Shown: positions 12,901-27,430 of the stretch, one piece after another
Numbering within the stretch: the first letter of the stretch is position 1
Layout of the letters: every line of letters starts with the position of its first letter
NCBI GenBank assembly: GCA_003971905.1
Contig: RSEE01000013.1
Location: forward strand, 434,001 to 498,000
Length of the DNA: 64,000 nt
Direction of reading: 5' to 3'
Source: Moniliella sp. 'wahieum'
Taxonomy: Eukaryota > Basidiomycota > Moniliellomycetes > Moniliellales > Moniliellaceae
Notes under the pieces: model-generated
What the model was told of the DNA's origin: nothing
The model's input: only the letters and a program-made list of their open reading frames with translations
Databases searched by the model: none
Translations under genes and position numbers: made by a program

Positions 12901-13945
12901 TTCGGCAGCCTTGACATCTGCCGCTTCTTGTGCCTCGTTTATCCGCAGCGGCGGCTCGGCCGTGTCGAGGTGGTCCAGCTCGTCGTCAAGAGCAAACTGC
13001 AGTTCTCCATCACCGGGAAGCCGTTGTACTGGGCCGGAGGAGATAGGCGCATCCGATTCAGCAGGAAGATGGTGAGACGCATGGTGGTCCCCGCTGGCGG
13101 TGCGAAGCAGTAGAAGATCAGTAGGAACGCGATCGTTCTTCTCAAGTACGACCAAGTCGCCCACCTTGAGCGCACTGCTGGGCACAGACAAAAAGGCCGC
13201 ATGGTCGTCATCTCCATCGGGAGGGAGTTGCACGCCACCAGATCGAGCCAAGCGCGCAGCAGCCTTGCGCGCCGACTTGGGCACCAAGCGGGCTGGGAGC
13301 AAGGTACGATATGGCTGGGAGTTGCTCTCCGCATCCCGGCGGTAGCGCCCCACATCGTCCAACGCCTCCTTTCCAATGGTCACGGCCAGAACAAATGAAA
13401 GGGGCGCAATGTAGGTGACCAAAAGCCAATCTTGAGCGCAGGGATGAACTGACTGAGAGCGACAAGCAAAAAGTACAGGTTGAAGAAGAACTTGAACTGC
13501 TCATAGAGGACGAGAGGAAAAAAGGTAAATATGTTGTACTTTTGATTGCACACAACGTTGCGCGCAAACGCCCCGTGCTTCTTGGTATACCCCTCGAGCG
13601 GCGCCACTGTGCGCCCAGTGGACAAGGAGCTGGGGCCGGGCTGGAAAAGACGCTGCCACCAGGGCGAAGGGCGGGACTTGGCTGCTGGACCATCGTCATC
13701 TGGGGCAACTGCCGCGAGAAGAGGGGAAGGAAGCGGGCGCATCTGGACGGGCCTTCCGCGCGAAGGTAGAGACGAATCAGGCGGGCGTCGGGATAGTTAG
13801 CGCCGCCATCAAGACGGTCGGTGCTTTGATCGGCCGAGGGGCCGAGCAGGCCAACACGTTCTTCGTCGTCGCTCAGGTCATCGTAGTGCGCCAAGGAGCG
13901 GCTTCGGCGATAGACTCCTCCATAGCCGCGTGGCGGCGAAGACAT
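9993..13945 (-). CDS. NEO1: P4-type ATPase (phospholipid flippase), Neo1/ATP9 class
   Basis: Neo1-class P4-ATPase acting in Golgi/endosome membrane asymmetry. It starts at ATG 13945 with a hydrophilic N-terminus, then [38 protein letters not shown] (first membrane pair) and [16 protein letters not shown]. The phosphorylation motif DKTGT lies at 12064-12050 within [21 protein letters not shown]. The hinge GDGGNDV is at 10852-10832, followed by [24 protein letters not shown]. The last membrane segments include [11 protein letters not shown] and [15 protein letters not shown], ending [10 protein letters not shown] with TAG at 9993-9995. The Neo1 subclass is supported by [11 protein letters not shown] and LTKGRSLS. 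The frame breaks at several places (near 13410, 12910, 12570, 12120, 11760, 11530, 11240, 10650, 10330). Divergent from PHO13 with 369 bp between starts. Confidence 0.92.
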
Positions 13946-14314
13946 GTCGGGGGGCGCCGGCGGGATGAGGGGTGGGGCGAAGCGGGGGGCCGGAGGGGTG
14001 GCGGCGATGGAGGCGAGGCTGGCAAGCGCGCAGCTGATCGGAACGGCGGCGCAGCCAGCAGCCAGCCGTTAATCAATCGCCTCTTTGTCGCAGCCACATG
14101 CAATGTTTCAAGTGACGCGCCCCTGCCTCACCCAGGCATCATGACCGCCACAGTTTGATTTCAGCCCGCTCAGCCGCCCAGCCGCCCAGCCTGGGCTGAC
14201 ATGCCCTGCATGGCCGGCTGCGCTCCACCCTCGCCCGAGACGGGCCCCATTGGCCGCATCGCCCCATCCCCTTTCCTCGCTACCACCACCTTCCTTTGCT
14301 CGGACCGAGTCACC
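13946..14314. promoter_or_regulatory. Shared divergent promoter NEO1 / PHO13
   Basis: 369 bp separate the two start codons, so both promoters must lie here or overlap the 5' ends. The PHO13 side carries a pyrimidine-rich leader ending in CACC-ATG-G. No heptad array is present. Confidence 0.5.
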
Positions 14315-15281
14315 ATGGGCTACGACTTTATCTCCGACGCCGCCGGCGCTGACAGTCTGCTCAGCAAATACGACACGTTTCTCTTTGACTGCGACGGAGT
14401 GCTCTGGTCCGGCTCGGACCACATCGCCGGCGCGGCGGACGCGCTGACCAAACTGCGCAACCGGCAAGCAGATCGTCTTTGTCACCAACAAGCATCCGTC
14501 TCGCGCGCCAAGTACATCCACAAGTTTGAAAAGATGGGCGTCGAGGCCAAGGTGGAGGAGATCGTATCGTCCGCCTACGCGGCGGCGGTGTATGTTGCGC
14601 GGGTTTTGAAGCTAGGCCAATCGGCGCGCCCCAAGGTCTATGTCCTGGGCATGGCTGGCATCGAGGATGAGTTGACCATCGAGGGCATTCCCTTCTGCGG
14701 TGGTACCGACCCTAAGGACAAGGCTTTCCTCCCCGAAGACGGCGATACCTGGGCGCCTCAACCATCCCGATGCGATTGACCCCGAGGTGGGGGCAGTGGT
14801 GTGCGGCATTGACTTGAATGTCAATTACATCAAGTTGGCAAGGCATACAAGCACGTTATGCGCGAGGGTACCCACTTCATTCTCACCAACGATGACTCCA
14901 CTTTCCCTGCCCTGGTGGGCCCTGGCCTGGTGCGGGCTCCATCTCGGCTCCCCTCCTTTCTCTACCAAGAAGACGCCAACCATCATTGGCAAGCCCCACC
15001 AGCCTATTCTTGATTCCATTCAGGCAGTGTGCGTCGTTGCCCTTTTTGTTTGTGCCTGTTTGCTAACTGGTAGTCTGCACAGGCACCCATTTGATCCCAA
15101 GCGTACTCTTTTCATTGGCGATCGCCTCGACACCGACATTGCCTTTGGTGCTCAGGCCGGCATTGATACCCTCATGGTACTGACTGGCATCTCCAGCAAG
15201 GCGGAGGTCGATGCGCCCGGGGCCGAAGTGGTCCCGACCTATATGGCTGACTCGCTCGCCTCGGCCCTTCACGTACAGTAA
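14315..15281 (+). CDS. PHO13: HAD-family 4-nitrophenylphosphatase / phosphoglycolate phosphatase
   Basis: Cytosolic HAD hydrolase of the Pho13/PGP family, which clears toxic metabolic side-products such as 2-phosphoglycolate. ATG 14315 has a strong context (CACCATGG). The nucleophile motif DCDGVLW is at about 14388-14408. The second motif is VFVTNN, displaced in frame (near 14475-14500) and flanked by two indels. Later signatures are GAVVCGIDLNVNYIKL, FILTNDDSTFP (shifted frame), GKPHQPILDSIQ and the third HAD motif LFIGDRLDTDIAFG near 15110-15150. An intron of about 70-75 nt lies near 15030-15083 (GTGTGC...CTAAC...CAG). TAA follows SALHVQ. The indels fall exactly in invariant motifs. Confidence 0.92.
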
Positions 15282-15378
15282 TTTCTGTCCTTGGGTGTTG
15301 GTTAATCAATTCGTTGCGCCAGTAGGCTGCTATCGCTTGGGAAGATACGTGATGATGGTCGTAAAGTAGGAACTGGGG

Positions 15379-16798
15379 TCAAGTGAGCACCCGCCGGATT
15401 GCATCTCTTGCTTCCTCGCCAGGAAGACGGGCGATTTCAAGGTAATTGGGCAGGTGTCGACGTGCTCGAGGTGGTAAGGGCACACGAGTAGCAGAAAGCA
15501 TATCCGGACCGAAGTAGAGCTGGGTTGGCAATTGGGGTGCGGCCACAGAGTCCGCAGGCATTGTACAAAAGTGTCGCGGAGTGGTGGCCGCCCGGGCAAG
15601 AGCTTGAGGATGGACTAACGCATCTTCGCCTACGTCCTTTTCGTGCACCCCATCCCCCAGGACAGCCTTTACCATGGGGGTGACAAACCCGTCCATCGGC
15701 TCATATAAGACCCCATTGCCGTCCGGAAGCAAGGGTTTGGGTGGACCAAAGAGCGGGACATTGGATCCGTACCCCCCAACTCAATGCTCCTCCCTCCCCC
15801 GCCCAAATTGCCATCCGCCCCGCCGCTGCCTGTTCGCCGGCGGGGATTCCGAGCTGTACCACCATTCGAGGAACTTGAAGCCAAGATTGCCGCAGGAAGA
15901 AGGTATTTGAGCGATTCAAAAAGGCGTAAGGGAGGCTCGCAGGGCACGGCGCAGACCTTCCCTCGGATGTCGCACGAGGGATAGCAACTCCGAGATACCG
16001 CCATCAGGGAGGAACGATGCGGAGAGTTGGTCCTGCTCAAGGTTAGTTTACATCATTGCGGCAAAGGGAAAAGACTACACACTTGGTCGTCCGGGCCCAA
16101 CCGGCGAAGGTCGATTCGCATCCACTTAAACCATGGACGCCAGTGCGGCACGCGATCAAACAAGTAGGCCAGTGATAGATCAGAAGCCAGGCTTGGTACC
16201 CAACCTGCAGGTAAGGATAGCCGTGGTAGAACAACGACTTGAGCGTCGTTGTACACGTTCCCGTCTGGAACTGCTACTGGCGACAGTGGCGGGGCGTGGG
16301 AGGTGGCAAGGGAAGCGGGAGCTTCTGGGTCATGAACATCTTCATCTTCGTTATCGCCGAAGAGAACGTCATCGCTGGGTAAACCGCCGCCCATGCCTCC
16401 CATGCAGCATGGGCCTTAGCAGCCAGGTACGGCAGGCCAACGAGAAACAGGAGGGAGAGATTGATTTCGCGGGGCCGCAGTTGCTCATGCTTGAGCTGGG
16501 TGACGCGGGACTGATGGCTGTTGGCGTGAATGACACCAGGACGGCGGCGGCGCTTGAGGGAGTAAAAGTGCTCAGAAAAGGAGGCGCCCCAGGTCTTGAG
16601 GTAGTGGCGTCGACGAGGAAAGAGCGAGGGCGTACGCCTCGTCAAACTTGTTAGCCAGCCGAAGGAGCAGGCCAGCACGCCGCTGGGCCAGGAAACGACA
16701 ATGTAGCGGAGGGCTGGGCCAAGGAGCGAGCGGAGCTGCTCCGACGCGTACAACTCAAAGAAGGACGGCCGCAGCGGGTCGCCAGGCATGTCCGACAT
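15379..16798 (-). CDS. PEX12: Peroxin-12, RING-type peroxisomal E3 component
   Basis: Peroxisomal membrane RING protein that with Pex2 and Pex10 ubiquitinates the import receptor Pex5. ATG 16798 begins MSDMPGDPLRPSFFELYASEQL, the diagnostic Pex12 N-terminus. Next come LANKFDEAYAL (shifted frame), RHYLKTWGASFSEHFYSLKRR, REINLSLLFLVGLPYL (membrane) and YLFDRVPHWRPWFKWMRIDLRRLGPDDQ. A hydrophobic FFLQ...LEWWYSS near 15860 is probably the next helix. The degenerate RING is CGLCG at 15556-15542, GYAFCYSCA near 15505-15484, then HVDTCPITL. The end is uncertain: ARDAIRRVLT with stop at 15379, or a shifted frame to 15330. The start is 348 bp from that of TRM7, divergently. Confidence 0.9.
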
Positions 16799-17145
16799 GG
16801 CGGTGGCGGTGTCAAGGTGGGGAGGCGGGGTGTGAGCTTCGAGCGTCGAGTGCTGCTGCTGCGACGGCTGTCCTGCCCGCCCCGCCTGCGGGTGCGTCTG
16901 AAACGGGATGGGATGGTGGTTTGCCCGGTGGGGGCGAATGCGGGGCACCGCCCTTCCGCCCAGGCGGAACCTCTGTCTTGGCGCCCCGCAGCCGACAGCA
17001 TTGCAACATTCAACGTTCAACATTGCCTCGGCCAGAAAAAAATCATCTGCTGCCTGCCGATCCGCACGCCAGCACCGTCGGCCATTGGTTCTTGGCCTGC
17101 GACTGCCTCGGCTGCTTCCTCCGCCTCCCCCCTTCTCTCCCCACC
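16799..17145. promoter_or_regulatory. Shared divergent promoter PEX12 / TRM7 with AACGTT heptads
   Basis: 347 bp between start codons. At 17005-17025 it holds tandem 7-nt units around AACGTT, flanked by AACATT/ACATTG variants. The position is 121-141 bp upstream of TRM7 and about 210-230 bp upstream of PEX12. Regulatory function is inferred from location only. Confidence 0.5.
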
Positions 17146-18252
17146 ATGGGCAGCTCCACAACCGACCGACGAGCATCTACTACCGCAGTCCAAGGCGGAT
17201 GGCTACCGTGCCCGCTCCGCCTACAAGCTGCTTCAGCTGGACGAGATGTACGGCTTCTTGGGCCGCCGCTCTCGCCACGCCGCCTCCGCCGTCTGGCACT
17301 TCCCCAGCGACGGCAGTGTGCCTGTGCGCAAACCACATGCTCGCGCCCTCGCCCCTACTCTGCCTGCCTCATCTTCTGCTGCCCTTCCCACCCCGACCTT
17401 TCCTTCGCCTGACTTGCCCGACTCGCCCGACTCGCCCCCTCCACGGAGAGCTGTGGACCTCTGTGCGGCGCCGGGCAGTTGGTCCCAAGTGCTCCGATCC
17501 CATCTCCCCGCCGAAGCAGCCATTGTATCGGTAGACTTGCAGGCCATGGCACCCATTCCCGGTGTGACTGAGGTGGGGCGACATCACTTCTCCCGCTACC
17601 GCCGCCGCGGTGGTCAACGCCCTGCAGCATCCCGATCTAGCTGGCGAAGCACCTCTCCCCACGGCACCGATGCCGATCTGCTCCTCGCTGATCTGGTTGT
17701 GTGCGATGGCGCACCGGATGTGACGGGGGTGCATGACCTGGACGAGTACTTGCACGCTCAATTGCTCCTGGCCGCCGTCCAGATTACCTTCCGGGTCTTA
17801 GCTTCCGGGGCACGTTTGTGGCTAAGGTATTTACCTTGCCCGATGAGTCGTCGGCCGGATTGCTGGCTTCCACCTCCACCGCTTCAGCCGGAACGGGGGA
17901 AGGCGTTCCGGGCACATCGGGGTTTCTCCTCAAACAGCAAATGCTGCCTTGGTTCGAACACGTTGACATTATCAAGCCCCGATCTTCCCGTCCCACCAGT
18001 GTCGAGCACTTCCTCGTCGCGCGCGGGTTCAAGCCCCCCACCCCTGGGCCCAACCTGCCTTCTACCCGCCGAGGAGCGGCATCGCATCGCAGAGTCTCTA
18101 CGGACGTACTTGGACACCCACCTCGACCACCCTAGCTCCCCGCCGCCCCCCTCAGCCAGCGACAAGGCGAGAGCACGGCGTTGCAATCGGCAATCGCGAT
18201 TACAGCCTGTGGGGATTTGTCGGCGTGGGATGCCCCTACGTCGGTGGCCTGA
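17146..18252 (+). CDS. TRM7: tRNA 2'-O-ribose methyltransferase (FtsJ family, Trm7/FTSJ1)
   Basis: SAM-dependent methyltransferase for anticodon-loop positions 32 and 34 of several tRNAs, working with Trm732/Trm734. ATG 17146 in a CACCATGG context gives MGSSTTDRR, IYYRS, SKADGYRARSAYKLLQLDEMYGF. The SAM motif is VDLCAAPGSWSQVL, followed by IVSVDLQAMAPIPGVT. The catalytic K-D-K-E set is visible: Lys in KADGYRARS, Asp in VVCDGAPDVTG, Lys in GGTFVAKVF (shifted frame), Glu in SVEHFLVARGF. The tail TACGDLSAWD is typical, with TGA at 18250-18252. An extra Ser/Pro/Ala-rich insert of about 65 residues sits between the first block and the SAM motif. It has no good splice sites, so it is probably translated. 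Frame changes occur near 17188, 17205, 17570, 17815, 18055 and 18190. Confidence 0.92.
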
Positions 18253-18836
18253 CGCTCGGGATTCAGGTGTATGCCTGCATGACCTCAGTTTCGTGTGCCA
18301 TACTAAGCGCGGACATACACCGTGAAATGGATCTCTACAGAGAGGTCACTCCCGTCCTCTCGCACCTACACCTTGTTCTCTTTCATTAGCCCTGTCAGGC
18401 AAGCGGGGTTTGTAAGACCGGAGGAACCCAAGGGATTGGGTGAAGAACCTCTGGAAATGTAGAGCAATGCAATCGCGATGGTGGTGGTTTAGGTCTAAGC
18501 CTTGTGCCACACCTAGAGACAGGGGTTCAGACAAGCCTGAGTATACACGTGGAGGCTTCGGAGGACAAATCAGGGGTGAAGGGTGATGAGGCGCCTTGGC
18601 CTAAGTACGGGACCACGGGTCCCAACAGGGTTATCTGCCAAAGCCAGATGATCACGGCGTAACACAATACTTACTCGAGTCTAGTAGCTGCCTCAGTGCG
18701 TGAGCGGAGAAGTATTCGGAATGGAACGATGGGGAGGGGGGGCTGTGATCGTTACAAGCGGAAACATAAAAAAGGCGAGTGGGATGCGAAGGAAATAGAT
18801 AGTAGAAAGGGGGGTAGTAGCCGAAGAAAAGAGGTC
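18253..18836. other. Convergent intergenic region
   Basis: Between the 3' ends of TRM7 and the GT8 gene. No gene or repeat array recognised; probably both 3' UTRs. Confidence 0.5.
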
Positions 18837-20044
18837 TCACTTGGCCGCATCCGGAGGTCCTGTGCGTACATTGCCCAATCTTGCGGTGCCAGACCTCGTC
18901 ATTGTGCAGCAACCCGCCTCCCTGCGTGCATGAGCCACCGCGGTGGGATACGCTTCCCACCACCAGCGGTGGGTAACCTGATCCACATGCTCCCGCGCCT
19001 CGGGGGCGCGTCAGGATGGTCGTAGTCCCCTACCGCCCAAGGTTTTCTGGGGGAGCGTTTCACGTCAGAATCCAGAAACGGAGCGCGAAGAAAAGGAAGG
19101 AACATGGGACATACTGCAGAATGTAATGTACGTTGCGCACCGCCTCATCCGACCACATGGCTGGGTGACATTGGTACAGTGGTTTTGAGCGCATTGAACA
19201 CGTAGGGCAACACGGTGATCTGCCCACGAAACACTTTGGCGAGAAAATCTTGGTCGGGGAAATGGAAATGGGGCACGTCGGGATCGGTTTGGATCAATTC
19301 GGCCATCTCGTTCATCTTGGTCACCGAGGGATGCAGGATGACGAGACCACTGTTGATCAGATGGTAGGTTTCCGGACTGGACTCGGTCAGCTTGATCCCT
19401 GTGTGGGCGGCGGTAGATGCGTTTGTGGGGTAAAGGCACAGTTGGCGGGGACCCAGGTGGAAGGGTAGGACGCAATCTTGCGCGGGTTGCATGTACATGC
19501 CGAGCTGGCGGCGATGCCGATTTGGTCGGCAGGGCGATGCTCATCCTCCCCTGAAAGAGGGACAACCATGGCATCGTCGATATTCTGACGAACAAGCATA
19601 TCGGAATCAATCAATCCGACCCGATCATACTCTTCCAGTTCAAATGCACGTAGCTTGGTCCAGGCTTGGAGAAGCGTTCCTCCGCCATCGACTGTGGGCC
19701 ATCAAGAAGTAAGACTGTCAGGACGGTGCATTAAGACTAGGACAAAAGGCCGACGTACCTTGCCGACTTGCTTGGGAATCAGCGGCTCCACTTGTCGCAC
19801 AATCGCACCCAAATGATGGATACTGAGCGCGTTTCTTGTGATACATCCGGCGTGACCATAACAACGAGAGGGTATCGTGAGCCTGGCTGCTCCCCCAGCC
19901 CGTTGAGTAGACTGTAGGAAAACACCAGCAAACCAGGCAAGTAGTTGTCGGCTGTCAAAAGCGTAACCCAGGCCGCGGATCGACACTTGGTTTCTCCCGA
20001 ATCCACGGCTGCGGCCCCCGTCCTCTGCTTAGTGGCCAGCGCAC
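18837..20044 (-). CDS. GT8-family glycosyltransferase (glycogenin/galactinol-synthase-like)
   Basis: Retaining glycosyltransferase of family 8 using a nucleotide sugar. Exon-like sequence from 20044 reads AWVTLLTADNYLPGLLVFSYSLL and YPLVVMVTPDVSQETR, the usual GT8 beginning. The metal-binding DxD is D-S-D at 19608-19600 within VGLIDSDMLVRQNIDDAM. NSGLVILHPS, FHFPDQDFLAKVF and LPYVFNAL follow. The acceptor-site 'HY' motif VHYILQ abuts an intron (about 19100-19020), and a Trp-rich tail (HRWWWEAYPTAVAHA) ends near 18839. The true start is unknown: an AG acceptor at 20046-20045 precedes the first exon seen, so a short upstream exon is likely (a candidate ATG is at 20123). Closest to fungal galactinol-synthase-like GT8 proteins; the substrate cannot be read from sequence. 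Confidence 0.8.
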
Positions 20045-20256
20045 CTAACACATGAAAAAATCCGTGTGAGTACTAAAGCCAAGCGAATCAAGCTCGGGAA
20101 ACGATCCCGGCGATAACGTGCATGAGGGTATCAAACGCAAAACACAGGAGGGTTATATTTACCTAGGATTTGTGCTGTTCGGCACGTTTCACAATCCCAG
20201 CTGTAGAGGAGAGAGAAAAAGGTCAGAATTATTCGCTCAGAGGCAGGGTAGACCAC

Positions 20257-21350
20257 TTACTCCGTCACAATGCCGGCTGCCTTGGTGCGTTCCTCCATGA
20301 CTTCCTGCACGGCTCATGACGGTGATTTTTGAAGGTAACTAGCGTCTTGTCATCCGCCTTGACTTTCTTGTCAAACTCCACTGATCCCGCATACGACACA
20401 ACAGGGTCTTGGTCGCCATGGATGAGCAACAAGGGCAACTGCGGGGATAGTTTTTGTACTTATCGTTGAGCAAGTCCATCCCGTTGAGAAGCGGCCCGGC
20501 GATCGCGCGCAGAAAGACACTTTTTTCCATGTAAGGGTTTTTGAGTGCATCAGCCTGAATCACCGGATCAGAACTGAGGTCTTCGGGGAAATGGGATTGA
20601 CCCAGGGCATGTTGGGGAAGAACTTGAGCACACCTCTGCCACGGTCTGCACAATCCCGGGTGGCGGGCTGGTCACTTGAGCCAGGGCGCGGAGCCAATTA
20701 CGCCGGCCAAGCCCTCGGTGGTCGTGGGTGGGAGATAAGGGGAATCAGCTGGGCGTGTCCAGCACTCAGTGCCAGTTGACCACCCATGCTGTGGCCCATG
20801 AGAAAAAATGGACAACGCAGGGCCATACGTGTCATCCATACGCTTTGCGCTCGGCAAGGATAACCTGGTTCAGGTCTTGGAGCAACAGCTCGAGCGTTGA
20901 TTGGTGTGGTTTTCCTTCTTCCATGCGCCAGGCATACCCTTCTCTGCTGTGACACCATAGCCGCGCTGGTCATAACTGGTGACATATATGCCCTTGTCGG
21001 CAAAGACAGGGAGGATGTGGTCGTAACGGTAAATGTTCTCGTTGAATCCATGCTAGGATGGAGTGGGATGAATGGTGAGTGCCATGGCAGAGCGCGGGGG
21101 GGGGGGGCTAAGGACAACGGAATGCCAAGGACATACAACAAGCAGCAGGCCGCAACGGGAGGCGTCCCCTCGGCAACCTGGCAGGCACCCAGTGCTTGGT
21201 GAAGAGCTTGACGGGGGGGTGGGTGGCGGTGGTGACAAACTCTTCTTGGGTGGTACCGGGGTGGCGACGGGGACAAAGGGCACGTCGCGTGGGCGCTGCT
21301 CTGGCGGGAGGTGTGTGGTGTGGACAGAAGCAAGCGCTGCAGACGCTATG
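20257..21350 (-). CDS. YJU3: Monoglyceride lipase-like alpha/beta hydrolase
   Basis: Serine hydrolase of the Yju3/MGLL family, which cleaves monoacylglycerols at lipid droplets and membranes. The N-terminus reads EEFVTTATHPPVKLFTKHWVP. An intron with a 12-nt C run near 21096-21107 ends in CATCCTAG before HGFNENIYRYDHILPVFADKGIYVTSYDQRGYG. The nucleophile elbow GHSMGG is at 20796-20779. The catalytic Asp is probably in LLLIHGDQDPVVSYAGS and the His in the NHRHE segment near 20325. After a frame change the end is EVMEERTKAAGIVTE with TAA at 20259-20257. The start is unresolved, as no convincing ATG is in frame upstream of about 21340. Tandem with the GT8 gene, divergent from the NDR kinase. Confidence 0.85.
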
Positions 21351-24593
<3,243 letters not shown>

Positions 24594-26080
24594 TGAGGTA
24601 TTGTCTCGGCTCGACGGGCTCCAACCTACCAGGTGAGCGCATCTGTCTTGGCTCTGCGCTTCGTTATCGTTACCCCTTTGCCCGATCATATCCCCCCCCC
24701 CTCCTCTGAGTGCCCTTCCTTCAATCTCTATCTCCCTAGCAATCCCCAATCCCCATCCCCTCCCCATCTCCATTGTCAACACCCATTTCCAGTCCCTTTT
24801 TTGAAGCTTCATCAATGACTAGTTGGTAGACGTGTCGTAGTACGGAGAAGCGGTCGAACGAGCTGAGAAGGGCAAAGGATTGACGCGTAACGGGATATAT
24901 GGCTCGAGTAGGCGACCATTGCTGAGCGCCCAGGCTGAGAGTTGAGGTGCTGAGGTGAGGCAAGACGGTGGGCATTGCTGGGCCACTGCTGGACCCAAGC
25001 CCAGAGTGGCCGTATTCGGCCCGAGGCCTGAGCAGCACCTAAGCTGAGGTTGTGGTGGCTTGTTCCGACACAAGCTGATGAGTGTCTCTGAATCTGACCT
25101 GTGACCGACTGCGGAACAATGATTAATGAGGGCGTGGTCAGGATGGTGAGTTCAGAGTAAGGAGCGAGCGCAGCCTGAGCGCCTGAGGAGCACACCGCTG
25201 CTCCATAATGGAAAATGGAGTTGCTGCCGGAAATGCGGAGGAGGAGTAAGACGGAGAGTAGCTTAGCAGCCGCCAGCCTGGAAGACCATGACCCCATCTC
25301 GGCCACGCCCTGGTCCCACCTGGTGGAGTCGTCATCGTCGTCGCTCAACTCAAGGCACACGACAGAGGCAAACGTCAACCCGCGGCCCAGCCTAGCCCAG
25401 CTGGTGGCCAAGCGAACTGCCAGGTGCCCAGCCTCGGGCCTTCCTTCCGCATTGGGGCACCCTATGACGCAGACAGCCCCTGACACTGCCGCCAAGCCGC
25501 CGAGTAAGCCCTCAGGCACCCGTGCTGCCCCCGTGCCCAGCCCGGGGGGCTGCGGACGACGCGTGTGCTGCTGGCTCCTGGCTGCACTGCTGCGTTTTAC
25601 AACACTCGGCATCCACCATCACCACCACCACCACCACTCTGCCGCTTCCACATCCGCCCTCCCCGCATCCCGCGCCTTCCACCCCCCGCCCCCCGCCTTT
25701 CCCCCGTATCTCTTCTGCCGCCGCCCTACCTCCTCCTGATTCTCTCGCTGCCGCACACCCACCCGCGGCGCCGCCGCCGCGCCGTCTCTACCGACAGCTC
25801 AGATGCCATCCCCACCGCCTTGCCTGCCCATCCCCATCGCTCCGGTGTGCCCGCCGCGGCCTCTGGCGTGCATCCCCACACAGCCTCCCCCGCACCCCAA
25901 GATCCATCGCCTGCATCCTCAGCATCTGTCAGTCACCCTTTCCTGCCCCACCCGTCACTCTTCCTCCCCGCCATCCGCCTCGCTGCCCGTGATGCCTTCT
26001 TCACGCGAGCACCTAGAGGACAACGACACACGCCTCTCTCCGCCACTCACGCAGTGCTGCTGCCATTCGCACACATCCCA
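24594..26080. other. Intergenic region, kinase to PP2C
   Basis: No recognised gene. A 266-codon minus-strand open stretch (24812-25612) lacks family similarity and is probably a GC artefact. From about 25565 a Pro/Ser-rich plus-strand frame runs without stop into the PP2C gene. It could be an N-terminal extension or merely leader sequence. Confidence 0.4.
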
Positions 26081-27430
26081 ATGGGTCTCCTCGCCTATCT
26101 AGCCGACCTCTCTCGATGGCAGCGCCGGGCCAGTACGGGGCGCGGCCCAAGCACTCCCTTCCACTGTCCCTTCCGCGTAGGCATAGTGGAAGACCGCAAC
26201 AAACGATGGCGCCGCACCATGGAGGACTCACACACATTTGTTTACGACTTTGGTGGGGTCCAAGGGCAAGGATTTTTTGGTCTGTACGATGGTCATGCGG
26301 GAAAAGCATCGGCAGAATGGTGTGGCAAATACCTGTACCAAGTACGTGGTCTCTCCTCTCTCTCTTTCCTTGGTCTGAAATTGACAATGAATTCGGCAGT
26401 ACCTACGAGAACATCTCATTCGTCACCCCAACGATTCGGTTCCCGACGTGCTCAACAATACTTTCCAAAGCGCTGACGTGGCACTGGCCGAGGTAGCAAA
26501 GGAAACTCGGACGTCGTCGGGTTGTACGCGGTGGCCTGCTACTTGCGCCTGGAAGATGCGAATGGGGTTCCTATTGCCGGACCTGGCTCGGGAGGGGTCA
26601 TGCCAGGCGAAACGGGGGCTGGGCCAAGCGTTCATAGGAGGTGCCTCGGTCCCCCCGCACATTGAGGGCTTTTCAACGGTTGCTGTAATCCGTACCGATC
26701 CCAATCCTTCGGCCATTGCGCCTGTTTCTGAGGTGGAGACCATCGGCGAGCCGAAACATCACCACGGGGGTCTGCTCTCCTCCCTTGCCGCCGCGCAGGA
26801 TTCCACCATCGACAACAGCGCACAGTCTCAATCAACGTGGCCTCGGGCAGCGACCCTGCCTCGTCCCCGGGCATTCACCATACCACAGGCGCAGCTTGCC
26901 TCACGACTCTCCCGATAGGACGACACCCCATTTGTTGAACCCTTCTCTGGTTGCGATCCCCTATCGCCGAATGTTGTACACGGCCAACGTTGGTGATGCC
27001 CGTGCGGTTCTCTCGCGGGGGAGGGCAGTGCGCCTGACGTACGACCACAAGGGCTCGGACCAGCAGGAAGTAGCGCGCATCAAGGAAGCCGGTGGGTTCG
27101 TGATGAACAATCGCGTGAATGGGGTCTTGGCGGTGACGCGCTCCTTGGGGGACAATAGCATGAAAGAGTTTGTCGTTGGCAATCCCTACACGACCGAGAC
27201 GGCGCTCGGGGACGAGGACGCGTTCTTGATTGTCGCATGCGATGGCCTGTGGGACGTACGTCGGACCAAGAAGCTGTGGACCTGATTCGGAACGTGGAAG
27301 ATGCTCAAGACGCAGCTCGCATTCTTCTCAAACACGCCCTTTCCAACTTTCCACCGACAACATCTCGGTCATGGTGATTCGGTTCAATGCCAAACCCGAT
27401 ACGGGCTTCGCTTCCCGTATTCTCTCGTGA
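26081..27430 (+). CDS. PTC1: Type 2C protein phosphatase (Ptc1-like)
   Basis: Mg/Mn-dependent Ser/Thr phosphatase of the Ptc1 group, which down-regulates stress MAP-kinase pathways. ATG 26081 is the last in-frame start; the same frame is open from 25565. Motifs: [22 protein letters not shown] (the RxxME metal/phosphate site), [22 protein letters not shown] (DGHxG), then an intron near 26343-26398. Next come [24 protein letters not shown] (shifted), [34 protein letters not shown] and [11 protein letters not shown] (Asp of metal site). The end is [14 protein letters not shown] with TGA at 27428. About 130 residues of low-complexity sequence separate SGCTAVACYLR from [10 protein letters not shown], longer than in yeast Ptc1. 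Another intron or indel follows GLWDV. Confidence 0.88.

Noticed and set aside
24812-25612. 266-codon minus-strand open frame
   Set aside because: No family similarity, no coherent domain, GC-rich Ser/Ala/Arg composition in an intergenic stretch; most likely open by chance.
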